Of a stretch of DNA of 64,000 nucleotides, positions 56,292 through 64,000 are shown piece after piece. Each line of letters opens with the position of its first letter. The first letter of the stretch is position 1. This DNA comes from Rhodocyclales bacterium (GTDB lineage Bacteria > Pseudomonadota > Gammaproteobacteria > Burkholderiales > Rhodocyclaceae). The notes under the pieces are model-generated. The model had not been told where the DNA came from. It made no database searches and saw only the letters and a list, made by a program, of their open reading frames with translations. The DNA lies in NCBI GenBank assembly GCA_028292485.1, contig JAQGMG010000043.1, positions 62,001 to 126,000 of the forward strand, in the 5' to 3' direction. The position numbers were made by a program, and so were the translations under genes.

Positions 56292-57784
56292 TTCGCTCCG
56301 TCGGTATCCAGCAACGCATTGTCGCGACCGATATATTCCGGTATGCCGCGCAGGACCCCCTGAAACGCTTCGAGTGCGGCGCCGACCTGGACACCCTTGC
56401 TGGAAATCAGCAACTCCCGTATCGCATTTTCATGAAAGCCATCGCGCTTCTTGATGACCGAGATGGCACGCCGCACGCGTCCCATCGCTTCGAAGTAGCG
56501 CAGCAGGATCACGGTGTCGGAAAGATAGGTCAGGTCGACCGGCGACTGCATATCGCTGCCGACAAGACCATGCTGTGCAACCGTCAGGAAGGTCACGATG
56601 CCGCTGCGGTTGAGGTAGGTCAGCAACTCGTGCATATGCAGGATGAGATAGCGCTCCTCCGGCATTGCGAGCTGGTAGCCGTTCAGGCTGTCGATCAGCA
56701 CGGTGGTGACATTGTGCTTTTCCACGCAGTCGCGTACGCGATGCGCAAACTCGCCGGGAGAGTGCTCCGCCGCGTCTACCTGCTCCAGGATGAGCTGGCC
56801 GCTTTCGGTGTACTGCACCAGGTCCATGCCCATGTTAAAAGCGCGCGCCGCAAGCAGGCCGATGTCTTCGTCAAAGGCAAAAATCGCGGCCCGTTCGCCA
56901 CGCCGGATGGCGGCGACAACGAAAGACAGCGTCAACAAGGTCTTGCCCGCGCCTGCGGGGCCGAGCACGAGTGCACTGGTGCCACGCTCCAGCCCTCCGC
57001 CGAGCAATTCGTCGAAGGTCTCGATGCCGCTACCGACCTTGTCGCGGCCGAAACGCATGCGATGCTCTCCCGCAACCAGTGCCGGGAACACCACGATGCC
57101 GCCCACAGCGATATTGAAGTCATGATAGCCACCACGATAGCGCTGGCCGCGATACTTGACGATGCGCAGACGTCGCCGTTCGGCACCGTAATCGGGCGCC
57201 AGCTCCTCGAGTTTGATGACGCCGTGCGCCACGCTGTGCACGGTCTTGTCGAGCGCTTCGCTGGTCATGTCATCGAGCAGCAGAACCGTGGCGCCCTGCT
57301 GCGAAAAGCGATGCTTCATCGCCAGCACCTGGCGCCGATAGCGCAGCGAGCTCTGTGCCAGCAAGCGGATCTCCGACAGGCTGTCCAACACCACGCGCGC
57401 AGGCTTGAATTCATCGACCTTCTCGAAGATGGTCTTGGTCGTTTCACCGAGCTCGAGATCGGACGAATACAGCAGGCTTTGTCGCTGACTCTCGTCGAGC
57501 AGCGCATCGGCAGGAATGACCTCGAATATCTCGATCCCGTCGAGCGACCAGCCGTGCGATTCTGCGCAGTGGCGCAGCTCTTCGGCCGTCTCGGCAAGAG
57601 TGAAATAAAGAACCCGCTCGCCGCGGTCCCTGCCCTCCAGCAGGAACTTCAATGCCAGCGTCGTTTTTCCCGTACCGGGATTGCCTTCGAGCAGATAGAG
57701 CCGGTTGCGGTGCAAACCGCCCGCCAGCACGTCGTCGAGCCCTTCGATCCCCGTGCATGCCTTGTCGTCGTTTGAAAACATCAT
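56288..57784 (-). CDS. KaiC-like double-domain ATPase
   Basis: 498 residues, two RecA-like domains. P-loops at 34-42 (GNPGTGKTT) and 275-283 (GPAGAGKTL). The C-terminal part aligns well with KaiC CII (LSDTVILLRYFEAMGRVRRA, then HENAIRELLISSKG). In cyanobacterial KaiC the phosphorylated pair is Ser431-Thr432; at those positions I read Thr419-Tyr420 here. The first domain has only one glutamate (Glu65) at the usual Glu-Glu pair. No kaiA or kaiB is in the window. It is first in a probable operon with the hybrid kinase and CheY. Role unproven; a timing role is not implied. Confidence 0.87.
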   Translation of the reverse strand: MMFSNDDKACTGIEGLDDVLAGGLHRNRLYLLEGNPGTGKTTLALKFLLEGRDRGERVLYFTLAETAEELRHCAESHGWSLDGIEIFEVIPADALLDESQRQSLLYSSDLELGETTKTIFEKVDEFKPARVVLDSLSEIRLLAQSSLRYRRQVLAMKHRFSQQGATVLLLDDMTSEALDKTVHSVAHGVIKLEELAPDYGAERRRLRIVKYRGQRYRGGYHDFNIAVGGIVVFPALVAGEHRMRFGRDKVGSGIETFDELLGGGLERGTSALVLGPAGAGKTLLTLSFVVAAIRRGERAAIFAFDEDIGLLAARAFNMGMDLVQYTESGQLILEQVDAAEHSPGEFAHRVRDCVEKHNVTTVLIDSLNGYQLAMPEERYLILHMHELLTYLNRSGIVTFLTVAQHGLVGSDMQSPVDLTYLSDTVILLRYFEAMGRVRRAISVIKKRDGFHENAIRELLISSKGVQVGAALEAFQGVLRGIPEYIGRDNALLDTDGAK

Positions 57785-57858
57785 CAGAAATCCTTAGTTT
57801 CTTGATCTTGTCGTTGGTTATATGCAATACAAATTTTTACTATCCGTCTGCAAACCTG

Positions 57859-59655
57859 CTACGTAGCCGCCTTGCCGTGCTCCAGCGCGTCGCTGACGAT
57901 TGCCTGCGCCTCTGCGATGACCAGCCGGAGGTGATCTGCGCCGAGAAAACTTTCTGCGTAAATCTTGTAAATATCCTCGGTGCCTGAAGGGCGCGCAGCG
58001 AACCAGCCGTTCTTCGTGACAACCTTCAAGCCTCCAATACCTGCGCCATTGCCTGGTGCACGCGTCAGGATGCTCTCGATGGCTTCGCCGGCCAGCTGCG
58101 TTGAATGCACCTGTTCCGGCGAGAGCGCGGCAAGCAGTTTTTTCTGTTGCGGTGTGGCGACCGCGTCGATGCGTTCGAAGACCGGATCTCCAAATTCCTG
58201 ACCCAGCTGGCGATACAGCTCGCCCGGGTCGCGGCCGGTGCTGGCGGTGATTTCCGCTGCGAGCAAGGCGGCTGTGATGCCATCCTTGTCGGTGGTCCAC
58301 ACGGAGCCATCGCGGCGCAGGAAGGAAGCACCCGCGCTTTCCTCGCCAACGAAGCCGAGCGAACCGTCGGTGAGCCCCTGCACGAACCATTTGAAGCCCA
58401 CTGGTACCTCATACACCTGGCGGCCGAGCCGAGCGCCCACACGGTCGATCATCTGGCTGCTGACCAGCGTCTTGCCTATTGCTGCGTTGGCACTCCAGTG
58501 CGGGCGGTGCTGAAAGAGGTAGTCGATACATACGGCAAGGTAGTGATTGGGCGGCAGCAGGCCGACGCTCGGCGCCACAATGCCGTGACGGTCATGATCC
58601 GTGTCGCAGGCGAAGGCGATGTCGAAACCATCCTTCAGTCCGATCAGGCTCTGCATGGCAGACGGCGAAGATGGATCCATGCGGATGCGTCCGTCCCAAT
58701 CAAGCGTCATGAAGCGGAACGTGGGGTCCACGTCTTCATTGATCACTTTCAGGTTGAGCTGGTAGCGCTCCGCAATCTCGCCCCAGTAACGCACGCCGGC
58801 GCCCCCTAGCGGATCGACGCCCATGCGGATGTCGGCGCCTCGAATCGCATCCATATCGATGACCTGACCAAGATCGCCGACATAGTGGTCCAGGTAGTCA
58901 TGGCGATGGGTGGTGGCGGCCTTCAATGCACGCTCGAAGGTGACACGCTTGACCCCCTGCAGACTGTTGCGCAAGAACTCGTTGGCGCGCGCCTGCATCC
59001 AGCCGGTGATGTCGGTATCGGCCGGGCCGCCATTGGGCGGGTTGTATTTCATGCCGCCGTTATCGGGCGGGTTGTGCGAAGGCGAAATGATGATGCCATC
59101 GGCGAGTCCGCTCTTGCGCCCGCGGTTGTAAGTCAGGATTGCATGCGACACCACAGGGGTCGGCGTGTACTCGTCGTTCTGCGCAATCATTACTTCCACG
59201 CCATTGGCCGCAAGCACTTCCAGCGTGCTGGCATAGGCCGGCTCGGACAATGCATGCGTGTCGATGCCAAGGAACAAGGGGCCATCAATACCCTGCTGCG
59301 CGCGGTAGTCGCACACTGCCTGGGCGATGGCCAGGACGTGCCACTCGTTGAAGCTCTGCAGGAGCGATGAACCGCGGTGGCCGGAGGTGCCGAATGCGAC
59401 CTGTTGCGCCGCCACCGATACGTCCGGCAAGCCCGTGTAATAGGCACTGATGAGCCGGGGAATATTTGTCAGCAAGGCATGCGGCGGCAGCTTGCCTGGC
59501 CGCGCCTCAGGCATCGCGCGGCGCGCCGTCTCGCGTTTCGGAACGGCAACCGAAGCCGTATTGGTCGATCCCGTCGTCATTGCCCCGGCAACGCCCTTCT
59601 CTGCACCTCTTTCTGCGCCTCTTTTTTCACCATTCCCCGCAACATTCATTTCCAT
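57859..59655 (-). CDS. pgm: Alpha-D-phosphoglucomutase
   Basis: Interconverts glucose-1-phosphate and glucose-6-phosphate, feeding glycogen and sugar-nucleotide synthesis. 598 residues. [13 protein letters not shown], the phosphoserine loop [11 protein letters not shown] (Ser193), the metal loop CDTDHDRHG and the phosphate-binding [12 protein letters not shown] are all present. ATG 59655 follows GGAAGAGAG. This start adds about 47 Ala/Arg-rich residues to the E. coli-type N-terminus; ATG 59514 would give the standard length but lacks a ribosome site. The gene's context with glgP 3 kb away suggests glycogen metabolism. Confidence 0.93.
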   Translation of the reverse strand: MEMNVAGNGEKRGAERGAEKGVAGAMTTGSTNTASVAVPKRETARRAMPEARPGKLPPHALLTNIPRLISAYYTGLPDVSVAAQQVAFGTSGHRGSSLLQSFNEWHVLAIAQAVCDYRAQQGIDGPLFLGIDTHALSEPAYASTLEVLAANGVEVMIAQNDEYTPTPVVSHAILTYNRGRKSGLADGIIISPSHNPPDNGGMKYNPPNGGPADTDITGWMQARANEFLRNSLQGVKRVTFERALKAATTHRHDYLDHYVGDLGQVIDMDAIRGADIRMGVDPLGGAGVRYWGEIAERYQLNLKVINEDVDPTFRFMTLDWDGRIRMDPSSPSAMQSLIGLKDGFDIAFACDTDHDRHGIVAPSVGLLPPNHYLAVCIDYLFQHRPHWSANAAIGKTLVSSQMIDRVGARLGRQVYEVPVGFKWFVQGLTDGSLGFVGEESAGASFLRRDGSVWTTDKDGITAALLAAEITASTGRDPGELYRQLGQEFGDPVFERIDAVATPQQKKLLAALSPEQVHSTQLAGEAIESILTRAPGNGAGIGGLKVVTKNGWFAARPSGTEDIYKIYAESFLGADHLRLVIAEAQAIVSDALEHGKAAT

Positions 59656-59896
59656 GCTTTTGCACTCTCTTCCCAATAGTTGTTCACCGCCCCACAGAGC
59701 AAGCGAACACGGCTGTTACACAAGAATCGTTCCCGGCAATTCTGCCCCCTGCGCCATGCGTGCGCTAGCCCCACGCGCTACATGCGGCGGTCCATACACC
59801 ACCGGGCACGTCGTTTGCTGAGACACCCTCACCTCCACCCCGGCCGTCACGGGGGTGTAACGGAAAAGACTCTAACTACTCGCGGAGCAATAACTC

Positions 59897-60703
59897 ATGA
59901 CAATGGTCGCTGCCATCCCAAGCATGTACAGAACGCAACATGCTTTCATGCCTGCTCCGCAGCTGCCTGCGTTTCAGGAACGCCTGCCGCGACACAATGG
60001 CCTGCTCGATCTCGTTCCCGACGACGTGTGGGATCGCCTCGCACCGCATCTGCAATTGATGAGCTTTGGCCTCGGCACGGTGCTGTATGAGCCGGGCACG
60101 GCTTTGAAAAACGTCTACTTCCCCACCACTGCCGTTATCTCGGTGATGTACGAAACCCACGATGGCGCGTCGGCAGAAGTAGCGCGTGTCGGTGATGAAG
60201 GTGTCGCAGGCGTCTCGCTATTGATGGGTGGTGAGAGCAACTGCCGCTCGGTCGTACAGCGCGCCGGTCAGGCCTATCGCCTGCGGGGGCACATCCTCAA
60301 ACAGGAATTCGATCACGGCGGTCCGGTCGCCCAGATGCTGCTGCGGTACAGCCTCTCGCTGATCACGCAGATGGCCCAGACCGCCGTCTGCAATCGCCAT
60401 CACTCGCTCGAGCAACAGCTTTGCCGCTGGCTGCTGCTGAGCCTCGATCGCCTGCCTGGCAACAATGTGCACACCACCCACGAACTCATTGCCAACACGA
60501 TAGGCGTGCGCCGTGTCGGCGTGACGCAGGCCGTCGGCAAGCTGCAAAAACTGGGTGTCATATGTTGCAGTCGCGGCCGTATCACGGTGCTCGATCGGTC
60601 TGCTCTCGAATCCCATGTCTGCGAATGCTACGCGGTGGTCAAGCGCGAAACGCAACGCCTGATGCCTTCGCATCATGGCGATTGCCACCATCACCACATT
60701 TGA
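59897..60703 (+). CDS. Crp/Fnr-family transcriptional regulator
   Basis: 268 residues. Cyclic-nucleotide-type beta roll (about 30-150) without the Cys cluster of Fnr, dimerisation helix, then a helix-turn-helix (HELIANTIGVRRVGVTQAVG, about 195-214). The C-terminus is rich in histidine (HHGDCHHHHI). Divergent from pgm across 241 bases and upstream of a catalase gene, it may regulate stress or storage genes. No conserved ligand motif is certain, so the effector is unknown. Confidence 0.85.
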   Translation: MTMVAAIPSMYRTQHAFMPAPQLPAFQERLPRHNGLLDLVPDDVWDRLAPHLQLMSFGLGTVLYEPGTALKNVYFPTTAVISVMYETHDGASAEVARVGDEGVAGVSLLMGGESNCRSVVQRAGQAYRLRGHILKQEFDHGGPVAQMLLRYSLSLITQMAQTAVCNRHHSLEQQLCRWLLLSLDRLPGNNVHTTHELIANTIGVRRVGVTQAVGKLQKLGVICCSRGRITVLDRSALESHVCECYAVVKRETQRLMPSHHGDCHHHHI

Positions 60704-60855
60704 ATTGCTGGTCTGGCAAACGCGCGGCGGACTGCCTTTGCAAGCTTCCGCCGTGTTGCCACGTCTGACCGTTCTTCCAGCTTATTCCTCCCACCTTATT
60801 CACCCACCCCGTTCTACCCCACCTCTTTCCATCCCATTCATGCAAGGAGCATCGG

Positions 60856-62967
60856 ATGTGCGCTACACGTTCAGTCCCCGCTAATCCAACGGGCAAGAAA
60901 TCCCGTTCCTCCCCGTCTGTCTCAAGCTCCGGTTCAACCGCCGAGCTTCACCAACAGGCCGGGGCCGGGCAGCCGGTATTGACGACCAATCAGGGCATTC
61001 CCGTTTCCGACAATCAGAACTCGCTGCGTGTCGGCGCGCGTGGCCCGACGCTGCTCGAAGATTTCGTGTTGCGCGAGAAGATCACGCACTTCGACCATGA
61101 GCGTATTCCGGAGCGCATCGTGCATGCGCGCGGCTCGGCTGCCCATGGCTACTTCCAGCCCTATAAGTCGCTGGCCAAATGGACCAGGGCTGCTTTCCTG
61201 CAGGACCCGAAGAAACAGACGCCGGTTTTCGTGCGCTTCTCGACGGTGGCGGGCGAACGCGGTTCTTTCGACCTGGCGCGCGATGTGCGCGGCTTTGCGG
61301 TGAAGTTTTACACCGAAGAAGGTAACTTTGACCTGGTCGGCAACAACATCCCGGTGTTCTTCATCCAGGACGCAATCAAGTTTCCGGACCTCATCCATGC
61401 CGTCAAGCCGGAGCCCGATCGCGGCTTTCCGCAGGCAGCATCGGCGCACGACACCTTCTGGGATTTCGTGTCGCTGATGCCCGAGAGCATCCACATGGTC
61501 ACCTGGGCCATGTCGGATCGTGCCATACCAAGGTCATATCGCATGATGGAAGGTTTTGGCGTGCACACCTTCCGCCTCGTCAATGCGGCCAACGAAAGCT
61601 TCTTCGTCAAGTTCCACTGGCGGCCCACCATCGGCAGCGCTTCGGTCGTGTGGGACGAAGCGGTCAAGATCAATGGCGCCGATCCCGACTTTCATCGCCG
61701 CGATCTGTGGGAAGCCATCGACAAGGGCAGCTTCCCGGAATACGAGCTGGCGCTGCAGGTCTTCGATCAGGCTACGGCCGACAAGCTGCAGTTCGACGTG
61801 CTCGATCCGACCAAGATCATCCCTGAAGAAATCATCCCGCTCGAAGTCGTCGGCAAGCTGGTGCTCAATCGCAACCCCGACAACTTCTTCGCCGAGACCG
61901 AGCAGGTGGCCTTCTGCCCCGCCAACATCGTACCGGGCCTGGACTTCAGCAACGACCCGCTCCTCCAGGGCCGCCTTTTCTCTTATCTGGATACACAGCT
62001 GAGCCGTCTCGGCGGCCCGAACTTCAACCAGATCCCGATCAATCAGCCTAAATGCCCCATGCATAACCTCCAGCGTGACGGCATCATGCAGATGGGCGTG
62101 CCGAAAGGCCGCGTCGCCTACGAGCCAAATTCGCTGGATCCGCAAGGGCCGCGCGAATCTGCCGGGGGCTTTGCAAGTTTTGGCGCAAAAGAAAGTGGCG
62201 AGCGCGTGCGCCTGAGGCCTGAATCGTTTTCCGATCACTATTCACAAGCGCGGCAGTTTTTCAATTCCATGACGCCGCCGGAACAGAACCACATCGTCAG
62301 TGCCTACGCTTTCGAGCTGGGCAAGGTGGAGAGCGTGCAGATCCGTCGTCGCGTGCTTGGACACCTCGACAACATCTCTGCCGACCTCGGTGCCAAAGTC
62401 GCGGACCTGCTGGGCATGCAGGGCCAGGCTGACGCCATTGCACCCAGGGTGACGCCGGTGGACCTGCCGCCCTCGCCAGCCCTCAGCATCCTTGCCAAGG
62501 CGCCTGCCACCTTGAAGGGCCGTAAAGTCGGCATCCTGCTCGGTGAGGGTTACGACCCGGCCGACCTTGCTGCAATCAGGGCAGCTATCGTCAAGGAGCA
62601 GGCAGACGTTGCCACGATCGCAGCCAAAGTCGGCGGTGTGCCTGACGTCAATGATGAAGTGCTTGCGGTGGATATGGCCTTGAAGGCTGCGCCATCGGTC
62701 TTGTTCGACGCGGTTGTCATACTTGCCGGCCCCGCCGGTGATGTCGTCCTGTCCGGACAAGCGCCAGCGGTGGAATGGCTGAAGAACGCCTTCGTGCATC
62801 TGAAGTGCATTGCGCTCCTGGGTGTCGAGACGCTTGTCACCAAGGCCAATATCAAGCCGGATGCGGGTGTCATCCTATTGAAAAAATCGGGCAAGACGAT
62901 ATCGTTGAAAGACTTCATCGAAGCTGCAAAGAAAGGACGAGTCTGGAACCGCGAAGACAATGTCTGA
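60856..62967 (+). CDS. katE: Large-subunit (clade II) catalase
   Basis: 703 residues. N-terminal extension (1-60), catalase core with distal His90 ([13 protein letters not shown]), Asn163 ([12 protein letters not shown]), proximal Tyr377 ([10 protein letters not shown]), then a C-terminal flavodoxin-like domain ([15 protein letters not shown], about 555-700) that distinguishes HPII-type enzymes. Position 354, equivalent to the His that is covalently linked to the haem-ligand Tyr in E. coli HPII, is Cys (VAFCPAN). ATG 60856 has AAGGAGCATCGG. 152 bases after the Crp-family gene. Confidence 0.95.
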   Translation: MCATRSVPANPTGKKSRSSPSVSSSGSTAELHQQAGAGQPVLTTNQGIPVSDNQNSLRVGARGPTLLEDFVLREKITHFDHERIPERIVHARGSAAHGYFQPYKSLAKWTRAAFLQDPKKQTPVFVRFSTVAGERGSFDLARDVRGFAVKFYTEEGNFDLVGNNIPVFFIQDAIKFPDLIHAVKPEPDRGFPQAASAHDTFWDFVSLMPESIHMVTWAMSDRAIPRSYRMMEGFGVHTFRLVNAANESFFVKFHWRPTIGSASVVWDEAVKINGADPDFHRRDLWEAIDKGSFPEYELALQVFDQATADKLQFDVLDPTKIIPEEIIPLEVVGKLVLNRNPDNFFAETEQVAFCPANIVPGLDFSNDPLLQGRLFSYLDTQLSRLGGPNFNQIPINQPKCPMHNLQRDGIMQMGVPKGRVAYEPNSLDPQGPRESAGGFASFGAKESGERVRLRPESFSDHYSQARQFFNSMTPPEQNHIVSAYAFELGKVESVQIRRRVLGHLDNISADLGAKVADLLGMQGQADAIAPRVTPVDLPPSPALSILAKAPATLKGRKVGILLGEGYDPADLAAIRAAIVKEQADVATIAAKVGGVPDVNDEVLAVDMALKAAPSVLFDAVVILAGPAGDVVLSGQAPAVEWLKNAFVHLKCIALLGVETLVTKANIKPDAGVILLKKSGKTISLKDFIEAAKKGRVWNREDNV

Positions 62968-62986
62968 AGGTCTATGAACAAGAACG

Positions 62987-63020
62987 AGGGTGGGTTGGCG
63001 CTGTGCGTCGAACCCACCCT
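62987..63020. repeat. Inverted repeat after katE
   Basis: AGGGTGGGTT (62987-62996) and AACCCACCCT (63011-63020) form a perfect 10-bp stem around a 14-base loop. It lies 19 bases after the katE stop; no T-run follows. Resembles the stems of family B but is shorter. Confidence 0.7.
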
Positions 63021-63115
63021 GCGCCACATGAATAATCACAAGACTCAAAGGCCATTCAAGGTCTGACATCTCGACACACGTCCATTCCGGTTCGAAAACC
63101 CAGCCAGGGAAAGTC

Positions 63116-64000
63116 ATGCAAAAAGACGTTCATATTTTCCAGCTAGAAGTCCGCCCCACCATTCCATCGAAACTGAGCCGTCTCGAAGAGCTCGCCGGCA
63201 ACCTCTGGTACGGCTGGGACCGGCCGACCCGCACACTCTTCGCCCGCCTGCACCCTGCCTTGTGGAACGCCGTCGGCCATAGTCCGAAGGCCATGCTCAA
63301 GCGCATCGACGAGCAGCGCCTGCTGGAAGCGGCGGCCGATCCGGTTTACCTCAACAGCCTCAACCGTGTATTGTCGGCCTTCGACAGCTACCAGAACGAT
63401 CCCCAGCCGCGCGGCGCAGGTGCGGCGTTGGGCGAAGACGAACTGATTGCCTATTTCTGCGCCGAGTTCGGCTTTCACGCCAGCCTGCCGATCTATTCCG
63501 GCGGCCTGGGCATTCTCGCTGGCGATCACTGCAAGGCGGCCAGCGACAACCGCCTGCCCTTCGTGGCTGTCGGCCTGCTATATCGGCAAGGCTACTTCAG
63601 CCAGATGATCGACAAGGACGGAACGCAGCAAGCAGCCTATGCCGACTCCGATTTCGAAGACCTGCCGATCAACCCGGTGCTCAATGTCGATGCCAGCGAA
63701 TTGCTGGTGCAGGTCCCGCTGGTCGATCATGACGTCATCGTAAAGGTATGGGAAGCGCGCATCGGGCACATACGCCTGTTCCTGCTCGACACGGACCTGC
63801 CGATCAATTCCGACCACGACCGCGACATCGCCCACCAGCTTTATGGCGGCGACCGCACGACACGCATCGAGCAGGAAATCATTCTCGGCATCGGCGGCGT
63901 GCGTGCCCTGACTGCGGTCGGGCTCAAGCCGACGGTATGGCATATCAACGAAGGCCACGCAGCCTTTCTGTTGCTGGAGCGGATACGTGCGCTCGTTTCA
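63116..64000 (+). CDS. glgP: Alpha-glucan phosphorylase (3' partial)
   Basis: The frame is open from ATG 63116 (AGGGAAAG upstream) to the window's end, 295 codons. N-terminal region LEELAGNLWYGWDRPTRTLF and then the phosphorylase core with FGFHASLPIYSGGLGILAGD, KAASDNRLPFVAVGLLY, RTTRIEQEIILGIGGVRAL and VWHINEGHAAF. It matches the GlgP type with the N-terminal domain of DUF3417. It releases glucose-1-phosphate from glycogen or maltodextrins, and pgm at 57859 would process that product. The C-terminal PLP site lies beyond the window. Confidence 0.92.
   Translation, partial: MQKDVHIFQLEVRPTIPSKLSRLEELAGNLWYGWDRPTRTLFARLHPALWNAVGHSPKAMLKRIDEQRLLEAAADPVYLNSLNRVLSAFDSYQNDPQPRGAGAALGEDELIAYFCAEFGFHASLPIYSGGLGILAGDHCKAASDNRLPFVAVGLLYRQGYFSQMIDKDGTQQAAYADSDFEDLPINPVLNVDASELLVQVPLVDHDVIVKVWEARIGHIRLFLLDTDLPINSDHDRDIAHQLYGGDRTTRIEQEIILGIGGVRALTAVGLKPTVWHINEGHAAFLLLERIRALVS

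Noticed and set aside
55209-56363. 384-codon open frame opposite the hybrid kinase
   Set aside because: The kinase domains are unambiguous; the opposite frame has no recognisable domain.
56207-57775. 522-codon open frame opposite the KaiC-like gene
   Set aside because: Same reason: the real gene is on the minus strand with two P-loops, and the antisense product has no motif or ribosome site.
56288-57784. A KaiABC circadian clock
   Set aside because: No KaiA or KaiB, and the Ser-Thr phosphosite pair is replaced, so only a KaiC-like signalling role is supportable.

Overview
The window looks like chromosome from a moderately GC-rich betaproteobacterium, most likely Burkholderiales and plausibly Oxalobacteraceae. 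This rests on gene order and protein families: leuC-leuD-leuB, smc-zipA-ligA, dapC-dapD-pilU-prmB, a DUF2863 protein that I know only from this order, and a PEP-CTERM protein. I see no insertion sequence, phage, CRISPR array, rRNA or tRNA. Gene identity was judged from motifs and family resemblance only, without database searches.

Layout. 1-3.1 kb: leucine operon (leuC enters from the left). 3.3-6.7 kb: divergent ppsR/ppsA (PEP synthase and its regulator). 7.0-10.1 kb: an envelope group (M23 peptidase, coiled-coil membrane protein, bactofilin, NfeD-like protein) and an exported, degenerate SNase-like protein. 10.1-14.7 kb: DUF2863 and the biotin genes bioF-bioH-bioC-bioD. 15-18.5 kb: an orphan TRAP solute-binding protein, a VC0807-type membrane protein, a KdgF-like cupin and a zinc-ribbon protein with about ten threonine-centred repeats. 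18.8-25.7 kb: smc-zipA-ligA. 25.9-31.0 kb: lysine genes dapC and dapD, then pilU, prmB and a response regulator. 31.2-35.4 kb: a PEP-CTERM protein behind a good sigma-54 promoter candidate, a chemoreceptor fused to a complete TRAP solute-binding domain, and small stress-type proteins. 35.6-40.4 kb: a haem-oxygenase-like diiron protein facing a coupled methyltransferase/ATP-grasp pair, then a phospholipase D-family protein. 40.4-46.9 kb: the four-gene ligase-associated DNA repair set. 47-52.6 kb: recQ and a YbhP-YbhO-YbhN-type lipid operon. 52.8-57.8 kb: hemerythrin and a KaiC-like ATPase/hybrid kinase/CheY operon. 57.9-64 kb: pgm, a Crp/Fnr regulator, a large-subunit catalase and the start of glgP.

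The most unusual item is the receptor at 32209-34335. Its predicted topology places a whole periplasmic-type TRAP binding domain in the cytoplasm, after the signalling tip. A second, free-standing TRAP binding protein at 14955-15965 also lacks transporter partners, so both may serve sensing rather than uptake. Other candidates for new biology are the threonine-repeat zinc-ribbon protein, the KaiC/kinase/CheY operon, and the HO-like/ATP-grasp/methyltransferase trio with a 36-base hairpin between the converging genes.

Three families of intergenic inverted repeats are scattered across the window. The commonest has five copies, nearly all just downstream of stop codons.
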